Positions 39,620 through 47,528 of a stretch of DNA of 64,000 bases are shown in pieces. Under the pieces are notes generated by a model. It saw only the letters and a list, made by a program, of their open reading frames with translations, made no database searches and was not told where the DNA came from. Source of the DNA: JASLDZ01 sp964244065. GTDB lineage: Bacteria; Pseudomonadota; Alphaproteobacteria; Caulobacterales; Caulobacteraceae. A program made the position numbers and the translations under genes. Location of the stretch: NCBI GenBank assembly GCA_964244065.1, contig CAXTHH010000001.1:248001-312000 (forward strand), written 5' to 3'. Numbering within the stretch: position 1 is the stretch's first letter; the number at the start of each line of letters is the position of its first letter.

Positions 39620-40494
39620 GGTCTGCCGCCTCGCATCATCTCTCACCGCTGAGGTACCCGGGTGGGAAGGCAAAACTCTCAAGCTTTTTCAAAGACGTGA
39701 TCCGCAGAAATTCACTTCTGGACTGCTGCTACGTAGAGCCGTTCGCAGGTGGTGCGGGCGTCGCTTTATCACTGCTGTTGTCCGGGTATGTCCGGCGTGT
39801 CGTGATAAATGATGCTGACTTTCGCGTGTATGCAATCTGGCGAGCGATCCTCGATGAGCCTGAGCGTTTTCAGCAGAGCATATTGAAGGCAGAGTTAAGC
39901 GTAGATGAGTGGCAACGTCAGCGTCAGATTTTTTTCGATCCACAATCTAGTGATCTGTTCGACGTTGGGTTCGCAACCTTCTACCTCAACCGAACAAATC
40001 GATCGGGAGTGCTCAATGGAGGTATGATCGGCGGCTATGCTCAAACATCTGTGTATGGGCTTGACGCTAGGTTTAACAAGCAAGAGCTAGCGTCGCGAGT
40101 TGGTAGAATTGCCAGAGTGCGACAGCTCATCTCAGCTCGGAATGAAGATGCAGCGGAGACGATCAGAGCGTGCGCCGAACGTGGAGGTGCAGAGCGACAT
40201 TTCATCTATGCCGACCCACCTTACTACAAGAAGGGGCCTGATCTCTACTACAGATATTTTGCTGATATGGATCACAAGCGCATTGCTGACGAGATGAGCA
40301 GGCTGCCGAGAACCTCCCCGTGGATTGTCTCGTACGACAATGCAGAGGAAGTCCGTACGTTGTATGAAGGCTACAGAAGTGTCGAATACGACCTCTCGTA
40401 TTCCGTCACAAACGGCAGGTCTGGCCGAGAGATTATGTTCCTAAGTCCGCAACTGCTCCCCATCATTGATGTAAGGGCGACGATTGCCGCGTAA
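39616..40494 (+). CDS. D12-class DNA adenine N6-methyltransferase
   Basis: 292 aa; ATG overlaps the preceding stop (ATGA). SAM motif region LSPLRYPGGKAKL (residues about 9-21) and VEPFAGGAGVALSLL (motif I), catalytic DPPY in FIYADPPYYKKG at about residue 197, and FATFYLNRTNRSGVLNGGMIGG in the target-recognition part. This is the Dam/D12 class; the NRTNRSG subgroup is common on mobile DNA and its site is not known to me. Alternative specificity to GATC is possible. It ends in TAA, while most neighbours use TGA or TAG. Composition is foreign. Confidence 0.9.
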   Translation: MRSAASHHLSPLRYPGGKAKLSSFFKDVIRRNSLLDCCYVEPFAGGAGVALSLLLSGYVRRVVINDADFRVYAIWRAILDEPERFQQSILKAELSVDEWQRQRQIFFDPQSSDLFDVGFATFYLNRTNRSGVLNGGMIGGYAQTSVYGLDARFNKQELASRVGRIARVRQLISARNEDAAETIRACAERGGAERHFIYADPPYYKKGPDLYYRYFADMDHKRIADEMSRLPRTSPWIVSYDNAEEVRTLYEGYRSVEYDLSYSVTNGRSGREIMFLSPQLLPIIDVRATIAA

Positions 40495-40626
40495 CTCCGA
40501 CGCGTGCGGGGGGGCGGGAATGACGGGTGGGGTCGAAACCCGCCCGCCGGGCGGCTGGCACCTCATAGCGTCCGGCCGGAGCGCCCGCGCTTGACCCCCG
40601 CGGCACCGCCGGCGCACCTCGCGGGC

Positions 40627-40944
40627 ATGCCTCTGTACGTCGTCACCTACACGCACCCGGACGCGGAGGGCTGGGCCGCTCAGCTCCTCCCCCACATCCA
40701 CTACCTGCAGGACCTGTTGGCCACCGGCGAGCTCAAGGCGTCCGACCCGCTGCCCGGCGCCGCGCCGCACGCGGCGCCGCTGATCCTGGAGGCGACCAAC
40801 CGCGCCGCGCTCGACGCCATCATCGCACGGGACTCCTTCGCCGAGCACAACCTGATAGCCGAGATGACCGTCGCCGAGTGGGATCCGATCTTCGGCGCGT
40901 TCAACGCCCTGTCCAGCCGGCCGGGCCAGCTGCAATCGAGTTGA
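40627..40944 (+). CDS. YciI-like protein
   Basis: 105 aa from ATG 40627. The YciI (dimeric ferredoxin-like) pattern is visible: MPLYVVTYTHPDAEGWAAQLLPHIHYLQDLLATGEL, with the conserved His, then SDPLPGAAPHAAPLILEA, ALDAIIARDSF and EMTVAEWDPIFG. Members may be small dehydrochlorinase-like or regulatory proteins; function is unknown. Returns to native GC-rich composition after the foreign block. Confidence 0.8.
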   Translation: MPLYVVTYTHPDAEGWAAQLLPHIHYLQDLLATGELKASDPLPGAAPHAAPLILEATNRAALDAIIARDSFAEHNLIAEMTVAEWDPIFGAFNALSSRPGQLQSS

Positions 40945-42119
40945 ACGCGGGCCTCCGCGGCGCCCGGAAAACAGGGGGACAACCCGCGACCTGTCCCCGC
41001 CCGCGCCGGACGGGCGCACAGTCCTCGCATCCCGTCGCAAGGGAGAGGGCGCTCGGCCGGCGAGCCTCAGGCGGCGGCGGGACGGGACCGAGCGGGGTTA
41101 AAAGGGCGGGATAGCAACCCGTCCATCGGCAGGGGTCGCATCGCCCCGCCGCCCGTGCGGGGGTTCGTACGGCGCCACCGTCTCCATAGACGGCGGGGGC
41201 GCAACGGGGGCGGAAGCGGGGCCGGTAGGTCCCGTACGCCTGGCTGGCCTATGCGAAAACGGTCCCGCGGAGCGCACGCGCCTCGCCGAAACGGTTATTG
41301 CTTCAAAGCTCCGGGCCTGGCCCGGCGCTCCGCGCCCTCTCTCCAGCACACCCTCGCGGCGCGGGCCGGCGGGGCGATCGCGGCCGCCCACGCGGCGCCG
41401 TTTGATCCTTCACGACATTCCTGCGACGGCGCGCCCGCGCCATCCACCGGGCGGGCGAGACGGTGCACCGCCGGCGCGGCTCCGTCCGCCGCGCGTCCAC
41501 AGGCGGCGCCCCGCTCCTGGCGGAGGCTGTGGATAACCGGGATTGCCGGCGGGCCGGATCGGGGGGAGGCTCCCTCCATCGACGGCGCGCAAGCGACGCC
41601 GAGAGGGACCGGGACCCTCGCCGAAACGCCTCGAAGCCTCACGGCGGAGAGCGTCACGCAGACCCGGAACCGACGCCCAGGTCGCACGCGACGGGGAGGG
41701 TCCGCAAGGGCCGGAACCGAAGGCGACGACAGGGGCGGCGGGAGGAGGGGCGGCCGCATCGCCGCACCGGAGCGCGGGTGCTTCACGGAAGCCGCAAGGC
41801 GGACGGGAGGCGTCGAGCGGACGGCGCGGACCGAGACCCGCCCATTCTCCTCCGAGCTCCGGCTCCCGCCGGCGGTCGCCTTCACGGGCTATTGCGCAGC
41901 GGGGACGGGACAAAGGGAGCGGAGATACGGACGGGTCCGGCCCTCGGGTCGACTTGGCCGCCTCCGTCCCCGGCTCGGCTCCCGCGCCCGCCTCCGAACG
42001 GAGCGCGGCGACGCGAGACGGTCGGGCGCGCGGGCGAGGACCCCGCACACCGGGAGCGATCCCGCGGACGCCGGGCTTCCCTGCAGGGGGAAGGCCGGCG
42101 TCCGTGCGTGGGCTCCCAT
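40945..42119. other. about 1.2 kb without a convincing gene
   Basis: Several overlapping open frames exist on both strands, but their translations are Arg/Gly/Pro-rich and have no protein-like pattern, and no ribosome site fits. A hairpin GGGGACA...TGTCCCC lies near 40975-41000. One perfect DnaA-type box (TGTGGATAA, 41528-41536) and GCGTCCACAGG nearby were seen. I find no rRNA, tRNA or known ncRNA. Its role is unknown; it may be decayed sequence at the edge of the foreign block. Confidence 0.45.
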
Positions 42120-42236
42120 CACCGCTCATCCCCGCGGACGCGGGGACCCAGGTCTGGCTCCGCGCACCCAGACCTGCCGGTATCGGACCGCGGCGCGCCT
42201 CTCACACTGGGTCCCCGCTTCCGCGGGGAAGAGCGG
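42120..42236 (-). repeat. palindromic intergenic repeat, class A
   Basis: Outer arms CATCCCCGCGGACGCGGGGAC and ACTGGGTCCCCGCTTCCGCG, as in the element at 13375-13485. It ends just before the apbE stop. Confidence 0.7.
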
Positions 42237-42246
42237 GAACAAAGGG

Positions 42247-43218
42247 TCAGGGCTCGGCCATCGCCGCCCAGGCTGCGGTCGGGACGGAGACGAAGCCCTC
42301 CGCCGACGGCTCGGTGATCAGCGCGGCCACGCCCTCGCGGTCGGCCAGCGCCACCCCGGCCTCGCGGCCGAGCACGGTCAGCGCCGTGGCCCAGGCGTCG
42401 GCCTCCGTGCAGGCGGGGGCCCAGACGGTGACGGAGGCGGGCGGCGCGGCCAGCGGTGCGCCGGTGCGCGGGTCCAGCGTATGCGCATAGCGCCGGCCGT
42501 CGTGCGCGAAGCCGCGGCGATGGTCGCCGCTGGTGGCCAGGGCGCCCGTGTGCAGCGCCACCACGGCGGGGCAGGGCGCGCCGGGGCGGGGCGGCTCCAG
42601 CGCCACGGTCCAGGGCGCGCCGTCCGGCTTGAGGCCGCGGCCGACGACTTCTCCCCCCACCTCCACCAGGTGCGAGGATGCGCCCCGGCGGTCGAGGAGG
42701 CGCGCCAGCATGTCGGCCGCCCAGCCCTTGCCGATCCCGCCCACGTCGAGGCTCAGCCCGCCGGGCTGGAAGGCGCGCCCCCCCGCGTCGATCCGCAGGC
42801 GTCGCCAGCCCAGGGGCGCGGGCGCGTGCGCGGGCGGGGCCGCGCGGGGGCCGGAGGGGCCGAAGCCCCAGGCCTCCGCCGCCGCGCCCATGGTGGGGTC
42901 GAAGGCGCCGTCGCTGGCCTCGGCCACCGCCAGCCCGCAGCGCAGCACGTCGAGCAGGCCGACGGGGAGGGGGACCCAGGCGCCCGCCGGGGCGGCGTTG
43001 AAGCGGCTGAGCGCGGAGTCGGGCCGCCAGGCGCTCATCTCCGCGGCGACGGCGTCCAGGGCGGCGTCGACGGCGGAGGCGGGTAGCTCCGGCCCCGCCC
43101 ACAGCAGCCGCCAGCTCGTGCCGAGCGCCTCGCCCGCCAGCTCGCGGACGGGGCCGGGCGGCGTGCGTGGCGGGGCGCCCGCCAGGGGCGGGACGACGAA
43201 GGCGGGCTCCGCCGTCAC
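42247..43218 (-). CDS. apbE: FAD:protein FMN transferase
   Basis: 323 aa from GTG 43218. It attaches FMN to Thr/Ser of target proteins (or handles flavin in the periplasm). ApbE marks: EALGTSWRLLWAG, MSAWRPDSALSRFNAA, SDGAFDPTMGA, GLSLDVGGIGKGWAADML, TGALATSGDHRRGF and YAHTLDPRTGAPL. No obvious signal peptide. Last gene of the PepSY-DUF2271-DUF4198-apbE run, an arrangement found in iron- or redox-related clusters, so it may flavinylate a PepSY-linked partner. Confidence 0.93.
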   Translation of the reverse strand: MTAEPAFVVPPLAGAPPRTPPGPVRELAGEALGTSWRLLWAGPELPASAVDAALDAVAAEMSAWRPDSALSRFNAAPAGAWVPLPVGLLDVLRCGLAVAEASDGAFDPTMGAAAEAWGFGPSGPRAAPPAHAPAPLGWRRLRIDAGGRAFQPGGLSLDVGGIGKGWAADMLARLLDRRGASSHLVEVGGEVVGRGLKPDGAPWTVALEPPRPGAPCPAVVALHTGALATSGDHRRGFAHDGRRYAHTLDPRTGAPLAAPPASVTVWAPACTEADAWATALTVLGREAGVALADREGVAALITEPSAEGFVSVPTAAWAAMAEP

Positions 43219-43231
43219 GCCGGCGGGATCG

Positions 43232-44125
43232 TCAGGCGCGCTGGGCCTCGATCGTGGCCGTGTAGCTGGCGCGGCGGCCGGGGGTGACGGGACCTTGCGG
43301 GCCGCCCATGCCGGGGCCGCGGGCGCCCTCGGGCCGCGGGCCGCCCTCGCGGCGCTCGCCGCCGCCGGGGGGGCCGCCCTCGCGCGGGCCGCCGCCGACG
43401 CTGGCGTTGAGCCAGTACATGCCCGCCTCGGGCAGGGTCAGCTTGACGAGGCCGGAGGCGTCGGTGGTCGCCTTGATCTCGCCGGGCGTCTTCCGGTAGC
43501 GCGAGGCGCCGGGGACCACGGTGACCTCCAGGTTCTTCGCGGGCTGGCCGTCCATCAGGAAGCGGAAGCTCGCCGCCTCGCCCGCCACCAGGTCGTTGGG
43601 GTGGGTGACGGGCACGAGCTCCAGCCCGCGCCCGGTGGGCTTGAACACGCCGGTGGAGGGGGCGCCCCGGGTGACGAAGGTCTCGTTGCGGTTGGCGTTC
43701 TGGGCGACGCGGAGGTCGGCGGCGCCCGCGGGCGGCTTCCACTCGGCGGCGGCCCCGCGCCAGCGCTTGGTTTCCCCGTTCTCGGTCCAGCTGGCCATGA
43801 CGGTGTCGCCGACGCTGGCGAGCTTCCAGGTGCCGGGCTGGGTCAGGTGCAGGTCGAAGGTGGAGCGGTACTTGCCCGTGACCGCGTTCTCGATCTTGGC
43901 GGTCGAGCCGTCGGGGGCCATCGCCACCAGCCCCTCCGTCCGCATCGGGAAGTGGTCGGGGTAGAACAGCTCGTTGCTGATGGCCGCGTCCACGTTCACC
44001 CACGGGTCGTCGCCCGAGAGCACGGTGAAGGAAGGCACCATCCAGGCGCGGTGCGCCTGCGCCGCGGCGGGGGCGAGCAGGGCGGTGGCGGCGAGGAGGG
44101 CGAGGAGCGGGCGGCGCAGGGTCAT
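43232..44125 (-). CDS. exported DUF4198 protein
   Basis: 297 aa from ATG 44125. Signal peptide LLALLAATALLAPAAAQA then HRAWMVPSFTVLSGDDPWVNVDAAISNELFYPDHFPM, typical of DUF4198 (metal-uptake-linked periplasmic proteins). A Ig/carbonic-like beta domain follows (PGTWKLASVGDTVMASWTEN, VVPGASRYRKTPGEIKATTDASG). A Gly/Pro/Arg-rich linker near residue 250 precedes a final strand. Family members sit in PepSY operons, as here. Confidence 0.85.
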   Translation of the reverse strand: MTLRRPLLALLAATALLAPAAAQAHRAWMVPSFTVLSGDDPWVNVDAAISNELFYPDHFPMRTEGLVAMAPDGSTAKIENAVTGKYRSTFDLHLTQPGTWKLASVGDTVMASWTENGETKRWRGAAAEWKPPAGAADLRVAQNANRNETFVTRGAPSTGVFKPTGRGLELVPVTHPNDLVAGEAASFRFLMDGQPAKNLEVTVVPGASRYRKTPGEIKATTDASGLVKLTLPEAGMYWLNASVGGGPREGGPPGGGERREGGPRPEGARGPGMGGPQGPVTPGRRASYTATIEAQRA

Positions 44126-44133
44126 GGGGGTCC

Positions 44134-44667
44134 TCACGGGCGGGCGGCGACGGTGACGGCGCCGAGCTCTTCCGAGCCCTTGGCGCTGGCGGAGGCGGGG
44201 GCCCTGGGCGGCCACTTGAAGGGGACCTTCACCGCCTCGGTCCCGCCCACCTCGCGGGCGGCCTCGGCGACCAGGCGGTACTCGCCGGGGGGCAGTTGGG
44301 CGAGGGCGGGGGCGGAGCCGGGGAAGCTGATCGCCGCCACGCCGGGCGGACGGGTGGGGCCGCTGATCCCGTCGGCCGGCATGGCCATGGAGCGGCCGGC
44401 CTTGCGCCACCACTGGCGCATGTCCTTCAGCCACTTGCGGCCGCCGTCCTCTTTGTTCCGGCCGTCGTACCAGACGGCCAGGGTGCCGGCGGACGACTCG
44501 TCTTCCTTCTGGATCCAGAAGGACACGTAGGGGGCGTGGTACTCGGCCACCTTGAGCCGGGGGATCTCGACCTTGACGTCGAGCCCGGCGGCGGCGGCGG
44601 GAGAGGTGGCGGCGCCCAGGGCGGCGCCGGACAGGATGAGGGTGCGCGCGCGCAAGGGCGATCTCAC
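44134..44667 (-). CDS. exported DUF2271 protein
   Basis: 177 aa from GTG 44667, overlapping the PepSY stop (GTGA). Signal peptide LRARTLILSGAALGAATSPAAA. The DUF2271 core is visible: VKVEIPRLKVAEYHAPYVSFWIQKED, TLAVWYDGRNKEDGGRKWLKDMRQWWRK, and PGEYRLVAEAAREVGG. Function unknown; the WLKDMRQWWRK segment is the family signature. Located between the PepSY protein and DUF4198. Confidence 0.87.
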   Translation of the reverse strand: MRSPLRARTLILSGAALGAATSPAAAAGLDVKVEIPRLKVAEYHAPYVSFWIQKEDESSAGTLAVWYDGRNKEDGGRKWLKDMRQWWRKAGRSMAMPADGISGPTRPPGVAAISFPGSAPALAQLPPGEYRLVAEAAREVGGTEAVKVPFKWPPRAPASASAKGSEELGAVTVAARP

Positions 44668-45353
44668 AGGTGGATGAAGAGGAGGACGATGAGCAGCGGG
44701 ACCGCCAGCCCCGCCGCCACCAGCGGCCAGGTGATCCGTCGGGCGTGGGCGTGCAGCTGGAGCAGCAGCAGGCCGGTGACGCAGAACAGCACGCAGGCCC
44801 CGGCGAACACGTCGATGAACAGGCCCCAGGCCGGCCCGGTGTTGCGGCCCTTGTGCAGGTCGTTCAGCAGCGAGACCGCGCCGCGGGTGGTCACCTCGGA
44901 CTCCGCCGCGCCGCTCTCCCGGTCGAGGGAGAGCCAGGCGTCTCCCCCCGGCCGGGGCAGGGCGAGGTACACTTCCTCGGCCGACCAGTCGGCAGGGGCG
45001 GCCGAGGCGCGGACGCCGAGCGCGCCGGCCGCCCAGGCGCGCACGGGGGCGGGCAGGGGCGCCTTGCCGGCCTTGGGCCCGCGGGAGAGCTCGGTGCGGA
45101 GGGAGGCGGGGAGCGTGGCCGTGCGGTGGGCGACCTTCGGCTCGGCCTTGATCGCGCCCGCGTGGTTCAGGGTGAAGCCCGTAACGGCGAAGGCGAGCAT
45201 GCCGAGCAGGCACAGGGCCGAACTGATCCAGTGCCAGGTGCGCACCTGGCGCAGCCACCAGGCCCGGCGCTGGGCGCGCGCCTGCGCCCGCTTCTTGGCG
45301 TGGGCGGCGTCGCCGGTGGGCGCGCTTGGGCGGGAGACGTCGGCGATAGACAT
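44664..45353 (-). CDS. PepSY-associated membrane protein
   Basis: 229 aa from ATG 45353; a TTG at 45368 would add five residues. A cytosolic basic N-terminus precedes TM1 (WISSALCLLGMLAFAVTGFTLNHAG), a periplasmic region with two PepSY-like strands (EEVYLALPRPGGDAWLSLDRES), then FIDVFAGACVLFCVTGLLLLQLHA and WPLVAAGLAVPLLIVLLF. Family relatives are inner-membrane flavin/iron reductase-like or regulators. The palindrome overlapping the start suggests a Fur-type control, unproven. Confidence 0.88.
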   Translation of the reverse strand: MSIADVSRPSAPTGDAAHAKKRAQARAQRRAWWLRQVRTWHWISSALCLLGMLAFAVTGFTLNHAGAIKAEPKVAHRTATLPASLRTELSRGPKAGKAPLPAPVRAWAAGALGVRASAAPADWSAEEVYLALPRPGGDAWLSLDRESGAAESEVTTRGAVSLLNDLHKGRNTGPAWGLFIDVFAGACVLFCVTGLLLLQLHAHARRITWPLVAAGLAVPLLIVLLFIHL

Positions 45354-45375
45354 GCGATTGGTTCGCAATAGCGAA
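45352..45375. promoter_or_regulatory. overlapping inverted repeats at the PepSY start, possible Fur-like operator
   Basis: The top strand reads ATGCGATTGGT then TCGCAATAGCGAA. ATGCGA-N5-TCGCAAT forms one imperfect inverted repeat and TTCGC-N4-GCGAA another, overlapping. GC-rich variants of such repeats resemble alphaproteobacterial Fur sites, and PepSY operons are often iron-regulated. Inference only. Confidence 0.4.
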
Positions 45376-45402
45376 CTCGGCGGCGTCGCTCAAGCGGAAT
45401 GG

Positions 45403-46374
45403 CTAGGCCTTGGCGCGCTCCGCACGAATGCGCGCCAGCTCGGCCTCCTCTGCGGCCATCGCGGCGGCGTCGCCCCGGCGACGCGCGGTCTGGAGCAGGT
45501 CCACGGCCTCCAGCTCGCGCACGGGGAGCAGGTGCCGGTCGTCCGCGGGCTGGAAGCGGCCGAAATTCAGGTTCGTCAGCAGGGCGCGCTCGGTCTCGCC
45601 CGCCCCGCCCGGAGCGCCGCCGAACCCGATCAGCACCTCGGCCAGCTTGCGCCTGGTCTCCTCGTCCAGGCCCTTGCGGCGCACCACGGGGTCTTCCGGA
45701 AGCGGCTCGCTGGTCCACAGGATCTCGATGCGGTCGAGCACCGACTGCGCCGTGGGATCGTGGCGACGGGCGAGGCGCTCCAGGTCGTTGGTGTTGTTGG
45801 TGCTGGCGGCGACCACGCCGTTGGCCACGGCCAAGAGGTTGGCCTCGTGGCTGGCCGAGCGGATCGTCTTGAAGCAGGTGGCCGGGTCCAGCCCGCGCGG
45901 CGCGAACAGCCAGGCGCGCGGGGCCAGCGTGCCGCTGGTGGACTTGGCGTCGCCCATGCCGAAGTCGAGCGTGCGGTCGCACTTGAGCACGCGGTCCAGC
46001 GTGATCCCCGAGCCCTTGCGGGCCACGATGATGGAGCGATAGCCGCGCGAGCCGTCCGGGTGCGTGGTGCGGGCGAACACCTCGCCGCCTCCGCGCCGCA
46101 CCGCTTCCAGCCCCGACTGGTTGGAGAACCAGCCCGCGTCGGTCTGTCCGAAGCGCATGGCCTCGATCAGGGGCGCGTAGGCGCTGGCGAAGAACGGCTT
46201 CACCTCCCGGCCCAGCTTCTCCGACAGGGCGCGCAGGAACGGCTCCCACTTCACCGACTGGGCGGAGGAGGTCTCCGTCGACAGCACCGAGAAGCGCAGG
46301 GGCGCGAGCGCGGCGGGCTTGCCCGGCGAGCAGGCGGCCGCGCCGGCGGCGAGGAGCAGGCTGCGGCGTCTCAT
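45403..46374 (-). CDS. PhnD-like phosphonate/phosphite binding protein
   Basis: 323 aa. A short lipoprotein- or TAT-like signal (MRRRSLLLAAGAAACSPGK). The SBP fold is typical of PhnD: LRFSVLSTETSSAQSVKWEPFLRALSEKLG, FGQTDAGWFSNQSGLEAV, DFGMGDAKSTSGTLAPRAW, CFKTIRSASHEANLLAVANG, VAASTNNTNDLERL. It would bind a phosphonate, phosphite or related ligand. No ATPase or permease gene is nearby, so it is an orphan. ATG of this gene overlaps the GDPD stop (ATGA), giving a two-gene unit. Confidence 0.9.
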   Translation of the reverse strand: MRRRSLLLAAGAAACSPGKPAALAPLRFSVLSTETSSAQSVKWEPFLRALSEKLGREVKPFFASAYAPLIEAMRFGQTDAGWFSNQSGLEAVRRGGGEVFARTTHPDGSRGYRSIIVARKGSGITLDRVLKCDRTLDFGMGDAKSTSGTLAPRAWLFAPRGLDPATCFKTIRSASHEANLLAVANGVVAASTNNTNDLERLARRHDPTAQSVLDRIEILWTSEPLPEDPVVRRKGLDEETRRKLAEVLIGFGGAPGGAGETERALLTNLNFGRFQPADDRHLLPVRELEAVDLLQTARRRGDAAAMAAEEAELARIRAERAKA

Positions 46375-47462
46375 GCGGGTCTCCGGGCGGCGTCGATGGC
46401 GCGGCGGCCTAGCGCGGGATCGTCGGTGAAGAAGCCGTCCACGCCCAGGGCGATGAAGCGGCGCATCTCCTCCAGCGCGCCGGCCTCGTGACGCGCATCG
46501 GCGCCCTCGGTCCCGCGAAGGTCGACGGGCAGGAAGCTGTTCTCGGGGCGGAAGGTCCAGACCACCACCTTGAGCCCGGCGGCGTGCGCGTCGGCCACCA
46601 CGGGCCCGGGCGCGGCCAGCCGGCCCTGCGCGTCCACGGGGATCACGCCGCGCAGCGGGGGCGCCAGCACGTCGGCGTAGCGCGCCACCTCGCGCAGCCC
46701 CTCCGGCGTGCACATGGCGCCATAGGTGGTGGCCGGGCGGTCCACCGGCCGCTCGGACGGGCCCCCGACCAGCTGCACCAGCTTCAGGTTCTCCGGCCGG
46801 CCGAGCCTGGTGCGCAGCCGTTGCAGGTTCCCCACCTCGAACGATTGCACGTGCAGCGGCGCGCGACGGGCGTGCGGGTGGCGCTGGACGACCTGCAGGA
46901 AGGCGTCGTCGATCGGGCGCCCCTGGCCGGCGTGCCAGGTGGAGCTCTTAAGCTCGGGCACGACGCCGATCACGCGGCCGCGCCGCCGGCTCTCGCGCTG
47001 GGCGATGTCCAGCACCTCCGCGAAGGTGAGCACGGGATAGCGGCCGTCGAACGTGGCGCTCTGCGGCCGGATCCCGGGCAGGCGTTCCCGGGCGCGCAGC
47101 GTCTTCAGCTCCGCCAGGGTGAAGTCGCAGGCGAACCAGCCGGTCACCGTGCGCCCGTCGAACGGGACGGTGCGGCGGCGCCCGATGAATTCGGGGCGGG
47201 CGGAGACGTCGGTGGTCTCGTGGATGTCCGGCTCGTGCCGGGCCACCAGGACGCCGTCCCGGGTCGAGACCAGGTCGGGCTCAATGAAGTCCGCCCCGTC
47301 CTCGATGGCCTTGAGGTAGGCGCCCTCCGTGTGCTCCGGCCGCCAGGCGGAGGCGCCGCGGTGCGCGTAGAGCGTCACCGCCCTCGGGGGCGCGGCCCCG
47401 GCGGGCCCGGCGGCGAGCATGGCGGCGGCTCCACCCAGGGCGGCGCGGCGGTTCGGGGTCAC
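46371..47462 (-). CDS. glpQ: exported glycerophosphodiester phosphodiesterase
   Basis: 363 aa from GTG 47462. Signal MTPNRRAALGGAAAMLAAGPAGAA (twin-Arg). Catalytic HRGASAWRPEHTEGAYLKAIEDGADFIEPDL has the active-site His and Glu, and ARHEPDIHETTDV the second His. LYAHRG and FFTDDPALGRRAID complete the GDPD pattern. It hydrolyses glycerophosphodiesters to glycerol-3-phosphate in the periplasm. Coupled to the PhnD-like protein, suggesting a shared phosphorus-scavenging role. Confidence 0.92.
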   Translation of the reverse strand: MTPNRRAALGGAAAMLAAGPAGAAPPRAVTLYAHRGASAWRPEHTEGAYLKAIEDGADFIEPDLVSTRDGVLVARHEPDIHETTDVSARPEFIGRRRTVPFDGRTVTGWFACDFTLAELKTLRARERLPGIRPQSATFDGRYPVLTFAEVLDIAQRESRRRGRVIGVVPELKSSTWHAGQGRPIDDAFLQVVQRHPHARRAPLHVQSFEVGNLQRLRTRLGRPENLKLVQLVGGPSERPVDRPATTYGAMCTPEGLREVARYADVLAPPLRGVIPVDAQGRLAAPGPVVADAHAAGLKVVVWTFRPENSFLPVDLRGTEGADARHEAGALEEMRRFIALGVDGFFTDDPALGRRAIDAARRPA

Positions 47463-47528
47463 GGGCGGGCTCCTGCGGCGACGTGGGCCGTCACGCTAGG
47501 CGCCCTTGATGACGGGGGCCACCGCGCG

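Noticed and set aside
41528..41536. Perfect DnaA box, considered as a replication origin
   Set aside because: Only one box, no AT-rich unwinding region, and no origin-type genes nearby; chance is likely.
41155..43086. 643-aa open frame crossing the gene-poor stretch and apbE
   Set aside because: Arg/Gly-rich, no ribosome site, runs antisense through apbE.
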